This document shows positions 8,961 through 16,731 of a stretch of DNA of 64,000 bases, piece by piece. Positions within the stretch are counted from its first letter, which is position 1. Every line of letters starts with the position of its first letter. The position numbers and the translations under genes are program-made. This DNA comes from Scatomonas sp963930955. Lineage in GTDB: Bacteria; Bacillota; Clostridia; Lachnospirales; Lachnospiraceae. Location: NCBI GenBank assembly GCA_963930955.1, contig OZ006967.1, positions 1,426,001 through 1,490,000 on the forward strand, in the 5' to 3' direction. The notes beneath the pieces are model-generated. The model ran no database searches. It worked only from the letters and a program-made list of their open reading frames with translations, and was not told the origin of the DNA.

Positions 8961-9428
8961 ATGCGCGTAGGTACAGGATATGATGTTCACAGACTGACGG
9001 AGGGAAGGAAACTGATTCTGGGGGGCGTGGAGATTCCTTTTGAGAAAGGGCTCCTGGGCCACTCCGATGCGGATGTGGCGGTGCATGCCATTATGGACGC
9101 TTTGCTGGGAGCCGCGGCCCTGAAGGATATCGGCTACCATTTTCCGGATTCCGATCCGGAGTACAGCGGCGTGTCCAGTATGAAGCTCCTGGCCCGTGTC
9201 CGGGAGATGCTGGAGGAAAAGTCCTACCGCATTGAAAACATTGACGCCACCATCATTGCCCAGAAGCCGAAGCTGCGCCCGTATCTGGAGCAGATGGAGG
9301 CCAATGTGGCGGCGGTTCTGGGCCTGGACAGGGACCAGGTTAATATTAAGGCGACCACCGAAGAGGGCCTGGGATTTACAGGAGCCCTGGAGGGGATTGC
9401 CGCCCAGGCGGTCTGTGCCTTGACTTGA
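8961..9428 (+). CDS. ispF: 2-C-methyl-D-erythritol 2,4-cyclodiphosphate synthase IspF
   Basis: A 155-residue enzyme, typical length, for the fifth step of the methylerythritol phosphate isoprenoid pathway. Metal ligands are visible in the N-terminal GYDVHRL and in LGHSDADV, and the family signature GYHFPDSDPEY and the C-terminal ATTEEGLGFTG are intact. It acts as a cytosolic trimer. It starts 3 bp after the glycerol-1-phosphate dehydrogenase-like gene. No ispD lies adjacent, unlike in many bacteria where the two are neighbours or fused. Confidence 0.97.
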   Translation: MRVGTGYDVHRLTEGRKLILGGVEIPFEKGLLGHSDADVAVHAIMDALLGAAALKDIGYHFPDSDPEYSGVSSMKLLARVREMLEEKSYRIENIDATIIAQKPKLRPYLEQMEANVAAVLGLDRDQVNIKATTEEGLGFTGALEGIAAQAVCALT

Positions 9429-9447
9429 GAAGAACACTGTGTTAAGA

Positions 9448-9545
9448 TGAAAAAATGACAAGGGAGTAGTCGGCATAAAGGTGCGACACGGTCAACACAC
9501 GGACAGAAGTCCTGGCTGTGGATGAAATGACGAGACTTATCTGCT
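9448..9545 (+). ncRNA. yybP-ykoY manganese riboswitch
   Basis: The leader of the P-type ATPase gene contains the two signature segments of this class: GGGAGTAG at 9462-9469 and ATGACGAGAC at 9527-9536, separated by about 57 bases that can form the intervening helices (for example ACGGACAGAAGTCC). The class senses Mn2+ and turns on Mn2+ efflux and homeostasis genes. A terminator hairpin follows at once, its 5' arm overlapping the aptamer 3' end, which fits a transcriptional ON switch. Confidence 0.85.
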
Positions 9546-9566
9546 CAGCAGATAAGTCTTTTTTAT
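9533..9566 (+). terminator. Riboswitch-controlled intrinsic terminator
   Basis: An 11-bp perfect stem (AGACTTATCTG at 9533-9543 with CAGATAAGTCT at 9549-9559), 5-base loop and a run of T. The 5' arm shares bases with the conserved GACGAGAC end of the aptamer, so ligand binding could block the hairpin. Confidence 0.85.
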
Positions 9567-9602
9567 CCGATTCTCTGCAGAAAAACGAAAGGAGACAATT
9601 GT

Positions 9603-12254
9603 ATGAGAGAGTACCTGTCAGACAGCGAAGAAGTGCTGCAGGAACTAAAATCAGACAGAGGCGGCCTGACAGCGGCAGAAGCCGCAAGGCGGCTGGAGGA
9701 GCATGGGAAGAATAAACTCCGGGAAGGGAAAAAGGAAAGTCTGTTCCATAAGTTTCTGATGGAACTGAAAGACCCCATGATCATTATCCTGATCGCGGCG
9801 GCAATTATTTCCGGGATTACCGCGGCCTATTCCGGAGAATCCTTTGCGGATGTAATCATTATTATGATCGTGGTGGTGATCAACGCGGTACTGGGGGTTG
9901 TGCAGGAAAGCAAGGCGGAAAAAGCCATAGCCGCACTCCAGGAAATAGCCGCCGCTACCTCCAAGGTCCTGCGGGACGGAAAGCAGATTACAGTCCGCAG
10001 CGAGGAACTGGTACCCGGGGATGTGGTAATCCTGGAGGCGGGAGACTCCGTGCCTGCCGACGGCAGAATCCTGGAGAGCGCCAGCATGAAGATTGAGGAA
10101 GCGGCCCTCACCGGAGAGTCGGTGCCTGCCAACAAGATCAGTGATAGGCTGGAACTGGGAGATCGGAAAGATGTTCCCCTGGGAGACCGGAAAAATATGT
10201 GCTACATGGGAAGCACTGTGGTATACGGCCGGGGCCGGGCGGTGTTGACCGGTACAGGTATGAATACGGAAATGGGCAAAATTGCGGACGCTCTGGAGAG
10301 CGCCCGGGATGAGGCAACGCCTCTGCAGAGGAAGCTGAATCAGCTCAGCAAAATCCTCAGCGTTCTGGTGCTGGTGATCTGCGGAGTGATCTTTGCTGTA
10401 GACCTGATCCGTTCCTATCCAAACATTACCGGCGAGGGAATGCTGGATACCTTTATGGTGGCGGTTTCCCTGGCGGTAGCGGCCATTCCGGAAGGCCTGG
10501 CGGCGGTGGTGACCATTGTGCTGTCTATCGGCGTCACCAATATGTCCAGGAGAAACGCGGTGATCCGCAAGCTGACAGCGGTGGAGACCCTGGGCTGTAC
10601 GCAGGTGATCTGTTCCGATAAAACCGGAACGCTGACCCAGAATAAGATGACCGTGGTGGAGCATGGGGCCTATGACGAAAAAGAACTGATTCTGGCCATG
10701 GCTCTCTGCTCTGACGCGGAGATGGGCGGAGACGGGGAAGCCGTAGGCGAACCCACGGAATGCGCTCTGGTCAACGATGCTTTTAAAGCGGGCATGGATA
10801 AAAGAGAGCTGAAAGAGGAATATCCACGGATCGGAGAAGCTCCTTTCGATTCCGGAAGAAAGATGATGTCCACCGTTCACAGAAAGCAGGACGGAACCCT
10901 GATCCAGTTTACCAAAGGGGCGCCGGACGAGGTGCTGAAGCGCTGCACCTCTGTCTGGAAAGATGGAAAGATGGTTCCTCTGACGGAAGAAATCCGGCAG
11001 AAGATCCTGGCTGATAATAAGAAAATGGCAGATCAGGCCCTGCGGGTTCTCTGCGCGGCATTGCGGTCCTGGGAGAAAAAGCCGGAATCCTGGGAGCCGG
11101 AATATCTGGAGCAGGATCTTTGCTGCCTGGGACTTTCCGGCATGATCGATCCTGTGCGCCCGGAGGTGATCCCGGCTATCCAGGAATGCCGGGAGGCGGG
11201 GATCCGTCCGGTAATGATCACCGGAGACCACCGGGATACGGCGGCTGCCATTGCACGGCAGCTGGGGATCATCGACCGGCCGGATCAGGCCATTACCGGG
11301 GCGGAACTGGATGAGTTCAGCGATGAAGAGCTGGACAGACGGATCGAGGATTTTTCTGTTTATGCCCGGGTGCAGCCGGAACACAAGGTACGGATCGTAA
11401 AGGCCTGGAAGAGCAAAGGCAAGATCACGGCCATGACCGGAGACGGAGTCAACGACGCGCCCTCCATTAAAAGCGCGGACATCGGCGTGGGTATGGGCAT
11501 TACCGGCACGGATGTTACCAAGAATGTGGCGGATATGGTGCTGGCGGACGATAACTTTGCAACCATCGTATCGGCGGTGGAAGAGGGCCGGAGGATCTAC
11601 GACAATATCCGCAAATCCATCCAGTTCCTGCTGGCTTCCAATCTGGCGGAGGTACTGGCGGTCTTTATGGCTACCATGCTGAGCTTCACCATTCTGCGGC
11701 CGGTGCATCTTCTGTGGATCAATCTGATCACCGACTGCTTTCCGGCTCTGGCTCTGGGAATGGAGAAGAGCGAAAGCGATATCATGAAGAGAAAGCCCAG
11801 GGATCCCCGGGACGGTATTTTCGCCGGCGGCATGGGATTTGACGTGGTCTTCCAGGGAGTAGTGGTTACGGTTATGGTGCTGCTGTCCTACTTTATCGGC
11901 CATTATGTGGAGTCGGGAGTCTGGGAGATCAGCGAAAGCGCCGACGGTATGACCATGGCTTTCCTGACCCTGTCCATGATCGAAATCTTCCATTCCTTCA
12001 ACATGCGGTCCAGGCGCCAGTCCATTTTCCGCATCCGCAGACAGAATATCTGGCTGTGGGGCGCTATGCTGGTTTCCCTGCTCTGCACCACCCTGGTGAT
12101 CGAGGTGCCCTTCCTGGCCCGGGCCTTCCAGTTCGAGCATATTTCTCTGGAAGAGTACGGAATCGCTATGGGCCTGGCCATTGTGATCATTCCTATTATG
12201 GAGATTACCAAGGCAATCCAGCGGGGAATAGAAAGGAAAAAGAAACAGGCTTGA
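9603..12254 (+). CDS. P-type cation ATPase, Ca2+-type fold, probable Mn2+ exporter
   Basis: An 883-residue P2-type ATPase. Visible in order are the N-terminal cation-ATPase domain, the TGES loop (ALTGESVPANK near 165), the PEGL motif of helix 4 (IPEGLAAVVTIVLSIG), the phosphorylated aspartate in CSDKTGTLTQNKM near 339, the hinge TGDGVNDAPSIKSADIG near 611 and the helix 6 motif WINLITDCFPALALGME. The sequence is SERCA/PMCA-like, so automatic annotation would say calcium. The leader carries a yybP-ykoY riboswitch, known to control related Mn2+-exporting ATPases in lactic acid bacteria, so manganese export is the better prediction. Confidence 0.93.
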   Translation: MREYLSDSEEVLQELKSDRGGLTAAEAARRLEEHGKNKLREGKKESLFHKFLMELKDPMIIILIAAAIISGITAAYSGESFADVIIIMIVVVINAVLGVVQESKAEKAIAALQEIAAATSKVLRDGKQITVRSEELVPGDVVILEAGDSVPADGRILESASMKIEEAALTGESVPANKISDRLELGDRKDVPLGDRKNMCYMGSTVVYGRGRAVLTGTGMNTEMGKIADALESARDEATPLQRKLNQLSKILSVLVLVICGVIFAVDLIRSYPNITGEGMLDTFMVAVSLAVAAIPEGLAAVVTIVLSIGVTNMSRRNAVIRKLTAVETLGCTQVICSDKTGTLTQNKMTVVEHGAYDEKELILAMALCSDAEMGGDGEAVGEPTECALVNDAFKAGMDKRELKEEYPRIGEAPFDSGRKMMSTVHRKQDGTLIQFTKGAPDEVLKRCTSVWKDGKMVPLTEEIRQKILADNKKMADQALRVLCAALRSWEKKPESWEPEYLEQDLCCLGLSGMIDPVRPEVIPAIQECREAGIRPVMITGDHRDTAAAIARQLGIIDRPDQAITGAELDEFSDEELDRRIEDFSVYARVQPEHKVRIVKAWKSKGKITAMTGDGVNDAPSIKSADIGVGMGITGTDVTKNVADMVLADDNFATIVSAVEEGRRIYDNIRKSIQFLLASNLAEVLAVFMATMLSFTILRPVHLLWINLITDCFPALALGMEKSESDIMKRKPRDPRDGIFAGGMGFDVVFQGVVVTVMVLLSYFIGHYVESGVWEISESADGMTMAFLTLSMIEIFHSFNMRSRRQSIFRIRRQNIWLWGAMLVSLLCTTLVIEVPFLARAFQFEHISLEEYGIAMGLAIVIIPIMEITKAIQRGIERKKKQA

Positions 12255-12289
12255 CAAATCTGCGGAGAATGCATAGACTAGGGGTGTGA

Positions 12290-12535
12290 AGAAAGAAAAA
12301 GGCCAGGAAGGGATAGAGTAGCAGGAACCGAAGGCTGACAGAGAGGACCGCCGCCGGCTGAGAGCGGTCTGCCGAAACGGACTGTGAAAGTGCATCCCGG
12401 AGCCGGCCGGATGAAAAAACAGTAGTCCGGCACGCCTTGCGCCCGTTAAGCGCCTGAGAGGAAAACAGTCTGTTTTCAAATAAAGTGGAACCGCGGAGAA
12501 CTCCGTCTTTATGTAAGATGGAGTTCTCTTTTTTA
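12290..12535 (+). promoter_or_regulatory. T-box leader, cysteine-specific
   Basis: Canonical T-box parts are present in order: the AGAGAGG motif at 12340-12346, a probable specifier TGC (Cys) at 12391-12393 in the context GTGAAAGTGCAT, the T-box sequence AGTGGAACCGCGG at 12484-12496, and a terminator. Uncharged tRNA-Cys should pair with the specifier and with the T-box bulge and stabilise the antiterminator, so cysE and cysS are expressed under cysteine starvation. The leader fills the roughly 310-bp gap between the ATPase and cysE genes. Confidence 0.9.
12496..12534 (+). terminator. T-box terminator hairpin
   Basis: A 14-bp stem with one G-U pair (12496-12509 with 12515-12528), loop TATGT and six T. 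Its 5' side overlaps the end of the T-box sequence, as needed for the terminator/antiterminator switch. Confidence 0.9.
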
Positions 12536-12563
12536 TGCCATACGGAGAGAAAGGAGGAACGTC

Positions 12564-13277
12564 ATGGGATTTTTCCAGGATGTCCGGGAAGAATTTCAGG
12601 TGATCAAAGAAAGGGATCCGGCCATTAAATCACCCCGGGAGGTACTTTTGTATCCCTATTTTTGGGTCTTGCGGAAATACAGGAAAGCTCATAAACTATA
12701 TTTAAAGGGCCATTTTTACAGGGCCAGAAAGATATCCCAGAAAGCTGCCAGAAAATGGGGGATCGAGATCCATCCCGGGGCACGGATCGGGAAAGGGCTG
12801 TTTATTGATCACGGCGCGGGAGTGGTGATCGGAGAGACAGCGGTGATCGGAGATAATGTAACCTTGTATCAGGGAGTGACTCTGGGGGGAACCGGAAAAG
12901 AAACAGGGAAACGCCATCCTACGCTCTGCGACAATGTGATGGTCAGCGCCGGAGCCAAGCTGCTGGGTTCGTTTACAGTAGGCGAGAATTCCAAGATCGG
13001 AGCCGGCAGCGTGGTGCTGGAGGAGGTTCCTCCCAACTGTACGGTGGTGGGAATCCCAGGCCGGATCGTGAAGCGGGCAAATGAAAAGATCCCCCGGGAG
13101 ACCATGGATCAGGGCCATCTTCCGGATCCGGTCCAGGAGGATATCAATGTGCTTCAGAGAGAGAACACAGAGCTGGTGAACCGGGTTCTGGAACTGGAGG
13201 CAGAACTCCGAAACTGCCCGGGAAGAAAGAAATTAAGAGAATTGGAAAGGAAAATAAAACAAGATGAAGCTGTATAA
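12564..13277 (+). CDS. cysE: Serine O-acetyltransferase CysE
   Basis: A 237-residue acetyltransferase that makes O-acetylserine for cysteine synthesis. The C-terminal half shows hexapeptide repeats of a left-handed beta helix (IHPGARIGKGLFIDHGAGVV, VIGETAVIGDNVTLYQ, GVTLGGTGKETGKRHP), with the catalytic histidines in FIDHG and KRHP. A charged coiled-coil tail (LQRENTELVNRVLELEAEL) extends beyond the usual end. The ribosome site is AAAGGAGGAACGTC. It overlaps cysS by 14 bp and is under the Cys T-box, the arrangement found in many Firmicutes. Confidence 0.96.
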   Translation: MGFFQDVREEFQVIKERDPAIKSPREVLLYPYFWVLRKYRKAHKLYLKGHFYRARKISQKAARKWGIEIHPGARIGKGLFIDHGAGVVIGETAVIGDNVTLYQGVTLGGTGKETGKRHPTLCDNVMVSAGAKLLGSFTVGENSKIGAGSVVLEEVPPNCTVVGIPGRIVKRANEKIPRETMDQGHLPDPVQEDINVLQRENTELVNRVLELEAELRNCPGRKKLRELERKIKQDEAV

Positions 13278-14670
13278 CACTCTGACAAGAAAGAAAGAAG
13301 ACTTTATTCCTCTGCAGGAGGGCAAGGTAACCATGTACGTCTGCGGGCCCACTGTGTACAATCTGATCCATATCGGCAACGCCCGTCCCATGATCGTCTT
13401 TGACACAGCCCGGAGATATATGGAATACAGGGGCTATGAGGTAAAATACGTTTCCAATTTTACGGATGTAGACGACAAGATCATTGCAAAATCCCTGGAA
13501 GAGGGAATCCCGGCGGAGCAGGTTTCAGCCCGTTACATTGAAGAGTGTAAAAAGGATATGGAAGCCATGAACGTGCGTCCGGCCACCGTGCATCCCCAGG
13601 CTACCCAGGAGATTCAGGGAATGATCGATATGATCCGCACCCTGGAGGAGAAGGGCTACGCCTATAACGTAAATGGTACCGTGTATTTCCGCACCAGAAA
13701 GTTTCAGGAGTACGGAAAGCTGTCCCACAAGAATCTGGATGACCTCCGCTCCGGAAACCGGGCTCTGCAGGTAACCGGGGAGGACCAGAAGGAAGATCCC
13801 CTGGATTTTGTCCTCTGGAAGCCTAAGAAAGAAGGAGAGCCTTCCTGGCAGGCGCCCTGGAGCGACGGCCGCCCCGGCTGGCACATTGAGTGTTCAGAGA
13901 TGGCCAAGAAATATCTGGGAGAAGAGATTGATATTCATGCCGGCGGCGAGGATCTGATCTTTCCCCATCACGAAAATGAAATAGCCCAGAGCGAGTGCTG
14001 CAACGGCAAACCCTTTGCCCGGTACTGGCTCCACAATGCTTTTCTGAACATTGACAACCGGAAGATGAGCAAATCCCTGGGCAACTTCTTTACCGTCCGG
14101 GAAATCGGAGAGAAATATGATCTGCAGGTGCTGCGGTTCTTTATGCTGTCCGCCCATTACAGAAGCCCCCTGAACTTCAGCGGGGAGATCATGGAATCTT
14201 CCAGAAACGCCCTGGAGAGGATCCTGACGGCGGCAGACCGGCTGAAGGAATTGGAGCAGTCCGCGGCCCGGGAAAAACTGCTGGAGGCAGAGCGGGAAAA
14301 GCTGCAGGAGATGAAAGCTTTCCGGGTGAAATTTGAGGAGGCCATGGACGATGACCTGAATACCGCCGATGCTATTTCTGCTGTTTTTGAACTGGTAAAA
14401 TTCGCCAACACGGAAGCGTCCCCGGAGGGCAGCCGGGAATTTGCCGGAGCGCTGAGAAAAGAGCTGGAGGAACTCTGCGGGATCCTGGGACTTAAGACGG
14501 AGAGAAAGGCGGAGGTCCTGGATGAGGAGATTGAGGAGATGATCCGTCAGCGCCAGGAGGCCAGAAAGGCCAGAGACTTTGCCAGAGCCGATGCGATCCG
14601 CCAGGAGCTTCTGGAAAAGGGAATTATCCTGGAGGATACCAGGGAAGGTGTAAAATGGAAGAGAGCGTAA
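13264..14670 (+). CDS. cysS: Cysteinyl-tRNA synthetase
   Basis: A 468-residue class I aminoacyl-tRNA synthetase. The HIGH motif is IHIGNARP near residue 30 and the KMSKS loop is RKMSKSLGN. Zinc ligands are visible in MYVCGPTVYN, HIECSEMAKKY and FPHHENEIAQSE. The DALR-like helical anticodon-binding region forms the C-terminal quarter. Full normal length. The gene overlaps cysE at the front and mrnC at the end (16 bp). It is controlled by the cysteine T-box, which couples charging demand to cysteine synthesis. Confidence 0.98.
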   Translation: MKLYNTLTRKKEDFIPLQEGKVTMYVCGPTVYNLIHIGNARPMIVFDTARRYMEYRGYEVKYVSNFTDVDDKIIAKSLEEGIPAEQVSARYIEECKKDMEAMNVRPATVHPQATQEIQGMIDMIRTLEEKGYAYNVNGTVYFRTRKFQEYGKLSHKNLDDLRSGNRALQVTGEDQKEDPLDFVLWKPKKEGEPSWQAPWSDGRPGWHIECSEMAKKYLGEEIDIHAGGEDLIFPHHENEIAQSECCNGKPFARYWLHNAFLNIDNRKMSKSLGNFFTVREIGEKYDLQVLRFFMLSAHYRSPLNFSGEIMESSRNALERILTAADRLKELEQSAAREKLLEAEREKLQEMKAFRVKFEEAMDDDLNTADAISAVFELVKFANTEASPEGSREFAGALRKELEELCGILGLKTERKAEVLDEEIEEMIRQRQEARKARDFARADAIRQELLEKGIILEDTREGVKWKRA

Positions 14671-15092
14671 CGTATCTGGAGCAGCTTTTTCAGCTGCCGG
14701 AGATCCATCCGAAGCAGTGTCCGCCCCTGACCCTGGCCTATATCGGCGACGCAGTGTATGAGCTGGTGATCCGGAGCATTCTGGTAAGCCGGTATCATAC
14801 CCAGGTAAACCATCTGCACAAACGGGCCAGCAGCCTGGTGAAGGCGGAAAAACAGTCCCGGATGGTGGAGATACTGGAACCCTGCTTTACTGCGGAGGAA
14901 GCCCATATTTATAAGCGGGGCCGGAACGCCAAATCCTATACTTCCGCCAAAAATGCGGGGATTCTGGATTACCGGCGGGCTACAGGCTTTGAAGCGGTTA
15001 TGGGATATCTGTATCTGAAAAAGGATTACAGGCGGATGCTGGAACTGATCAAAATGGGTATAGAACCGGAGGAGGAGCAGGAGTCAGTATGA
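14655..15092 (+). CDS. mrnC: Mini-ribonuclease III (MrnC)
   Basis: A 145-residue RNase III-like nuclease without a double-stranded RNA-binding domain. The catalytic segment is LAYIGDAVYELVIR near residue 27, and the second acidic motif region follows KSYTSAKNAGILDYRRATGFEAVMGYLYL. In Bacillus this enzyme trims 23S rRNA precursor ends. The order cysS-mrnC-rlmB is the conserved Firmicutes order. Both ends overlap neighbours, so it is translationally coupled. Confidence 0.94.
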   Translation: MEESVTYLEQLFQLPEIHPKQCPPLTLAYIGDAVYELVIRSILVSRYHTQVNHLHKRASSLVKAEKQSRMVEILEPCFTAEEAHIYKRGRNAKSYTSAKNAGILDYRRATGFEAVMGYLYLKKDYRRMLELIKMGIEPEEEQESV

Positions 15093-15838
15093 ATAAAGAA
15101 ACACAGGAGAATACCGGCAGGGTTGAGGGGAGAAACGCCGTGCTGGAGGCATTTCGCTCCGGCAGAAGCGTGGACAAGCTGTATGTACAGATGGGCAGTC
15201 ATGACGGCCCGATCCAGACGATTCTCCGGGAAGCCAAGAAACAGGGAACCGTGGTGAGCTATGTTACGAAGGAACGACTGAATCAGATGTCTGAGACCGG
15301 CAATCATCAGGGGGTCATTGCCCTGGCTGCCGCCTACCGGTATGCGGAAGTGGAGGAAATTCTGGAAAGAGCCAGAGAGAAGGGAGAGCCGCCTTTTCTG
15401 GTTCTGCTGGACGGCATCGAGGATCCCCACAATCTGGGGGCCATTATCCGTACCGCGAACCTGGCGGGAGCCCACGGGGTGATCATTACCCGCCACCGGG
15501 CCGCCGGTTTGACGGCCGCCGCCGCCAGAGCCTCTGCGGGAGCCATTAACTATACGCCGGTGGCAAAGGTTACGAATCTGGCCCAGACCATTGACCAGCT
15601 GAAGAAAGAAGGAATCTGGTTTGTATGCGCGGATATGGGAGGTACCCGGATGTATGATCTGAATCTGAAGGGTCCCATTGGTCTAGTAATCGGAAATGAA
15701 GGAGAGGGGGTCAGCCGCCTTGTCCGGGAAAAATGTGATTATATCGCTTCTATTCCCATGAGGGGAGATATTGATTCTTTAAATGCGTCGGTGGCCGCCG
15801 GCGTCCTGGCCTACGAGATCGTAAGGCAGAGAGGATAG
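15089..15838 (+). CDS. rlmB: 23S rRNA (guanosine-2'-O-)-methyltransferase RlmB/TrmH family
   Basis: A 249-residue SPOUT methyltransferase. The N-terminal substrate-binding domain starts with VEGRNAVLEAFRSGRSVDKL. The knotted catalytic domain has motif 1 LLDGIEDPHNLGAIIRTA, motif 2 GLVIGNEGEGVS and motif 3 IPMRGDIDSLNASVAAGVL. In E. coli RlmB methylates G2251 of 23S rRNA. It overlaps mrnC (ATGA) and ends one base before sigH. The gene yacP/rae1, which sits between rlmB and sigH in Bacillus, is absent. Confidence 0.93.
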   Translation: MNKETQENTGRVEGRNAVLEAFRSGRSVDKLYVQMGSHDGPIQTILREAKKQGTVVSYVTKERLNQMSETGNHQGVIALAAAYRYAEVEEILERAREKGEPPFLVLLDGIEDPHNLGAIIRTANLAGAHGVIITRHRAAGLTAAAARASAGAINYTPVAKVTNLAQTIDQLKKEGIWFVCADMGGTRMYDLNLKGPIGLVIGNEGEGVSRLVREKCDYIASIPMRGDIDSLNASVAAGVLAYEIVRQRG

Positions 15839-15839
15839 A

Positions 15840-16439
15840 ATGAAAAAATACAACGGATATTCGGACGAGGAACTGATCCGCATGCTCCGGAAAGGGGAAA
15901 AAGAGGTAGAGGACTACCTTCTGGAAAAATACAAATCCCTGGTCCGCCGAAAAGCCAGAGCTCTGTATCTGGCCGGAGGCGACCAGGAGGATCTGCTTCA
16001 GGAAGGGATGCTGGGACTTTTTAAAGCGGTTCAGGAATACCAGCCGGATAAGGAAGCTTCGTTTCAGACCTTTGCCGGACTCTGCGTGTCCAGGCAGATG
16101 TATTCGGCGGTGCTCCAGGCCAGCCGCAAGAAACACATTCCCCTGAACAGCTCCATTTCCTTCAGCGAACTGGAAGAGAACCAGGGGGAATATAATCTCC
16201 GGACCGTGGACAGCCCGGAGACGATTCTTCTGGACCAGGAGGCGGCAAAAATCCTGCAGGAAAAGATCCAGAATAGTTTAAGCCCCTTTGAAAAGCGGGT
16301 CATGGATCTGTATCTGCAGGGAATGGACTATCTGCAGATCGCTGAAAATCTGGGCCGCCCCCCCAAGTCTGTGGACAATGCCCTGCAGCGGATGCGGGCC
16401 AAAGTAAATCGTTTTTTAAAAAATGAAAAAAATACTTGA
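15840..16439 (+). CDS. sigH: RNA polymerase sigma factor SigH
   Basis: A 199-residue sigma-70-family factor of the SigH (sigma-30) type used for early sporulation and competence genes. Region 2 is visible in QEDLLQEGMLGLFKAVQEY and FQTFAGLCVSRQM, and region 4 is a helix-turn-helix in LQIAENLGRPPKSVDNALQR. The start is the ATG directly after the rlmB stop (TAGAATG). Context supports the call: SigH follows the cysS-mrnC-rlmB block in many Firmicutes. Its stop codon lies inside the -35 box of the downstream tRNA promoter. Confidence 0.92.
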   Translation: MKKYNGYSDEELIRMLRKGEKEVEDYLLEKYKSLVRRKARALYLAGGDQEDLLQEGMLGLFKAVQEYQPDKEASFQTFAGLCVSRQMYSAVLQASRKKHIPLNSSISFSELEENQGEYNLRTVDSPETILLDQEAAKILQEKIQNSLSPFEKRVMDLYLQGMDYLQIAENLGRPPKSVDNALQRMRAKVNRFLKNEKNT

Positions 16440-16464
16440 CATTCCCGAATGAGTTTGGTAGAAT
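16436..16464 (+). promoter_or_regulatory. Strong sigma-A promoter for the tRNA pair
   Basis: Perfect TTGACA, 17-bp spacer and TAGAAT, ending 33 bp before the tRNA-Thr gene. The TGA stop of sigH (16437-16439) is part of the -35 box. Confidence 0.88.
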
Positions 16465-16497
16465 CTGTTCTTGTAGTGAGCGAAACAACTACAGAGT

Positions 16498-16570
16498 GCT
16501 GCTGTGGCTCAGGTGGTAGAGCGTCGCCTTGGTAAGGCGGAGGTCACGAGTTCAAGTCTCGTCAGCAGCT
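16498..16570 (+). tRNA. tRNA-Thr, anticodon GGT
   Basis: A 73-base cloverleaf: acceptor GCTGCTG pairs with CAGCAGC, D-stem GCTC/GAGC, anticodon stem TCGCC/GGCGG with loop TTGGTAA giving anticodon GGT, and T-arm ACGAG-TTCAAGT-CTCGT. The discriminator is T. CCA is not encoded. Confidence 0.95.
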
Positions 16571-16575
16571 TACCG

Positions 16576-16649
16576 GGAAGTATAGCTCAGCTGGGATGAG
16601 CGTTCGCCTCACACGCGAGAGGTCAGGGGTTCGAGCCCCCTTGCTTCCA
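16576..16649 (+). tRNA. tRNA-Val, anticodon CAC
   Basis: A 74-base cloverleaf: acceptor GGAAGTA pairs with TGCTTCC (one G-U), D-stem GCTC/GAGC with a 9-base loop, anticodon loop CTCACAC giving CAC, and T-arm AGGGG-TTCGAGC-CCCCT. The discriminator is A. Only five bases separate it from tRNA-Thr, so the two are cotranscribed. CAC reads only GTG. Confidence 0.95.
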
Positions 16650-16666
16650 TGAGAGATCAAGTAAAG

Positions 16667-16702
16667 GAAACAGCTTTCTGTAGAGAAGGCTGTTTCTTTC
16701 TT
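16667..16702 (+). terminator. Intrinsic terminator after the tRNA genes
   Basis: A 13-bp stem (16667-16679 with 16684-16696, one G-U pair), loop GTAG, followed by TTTCTT. Confidence 0.88.
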
Positions 16703-16731
16703 ATAAAGATAATATTAGGAGGATGCGACCC

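Noticed and set aside
9651..12479. Very long open frame on the minus strand opposite the P-type ATPase gene
   Set aside because: It is the shadow of the ATPase gene in a GC-rich codon pattern, encodes a His/Gln-rich sequence without any family motif, and lacks a ribosome site.
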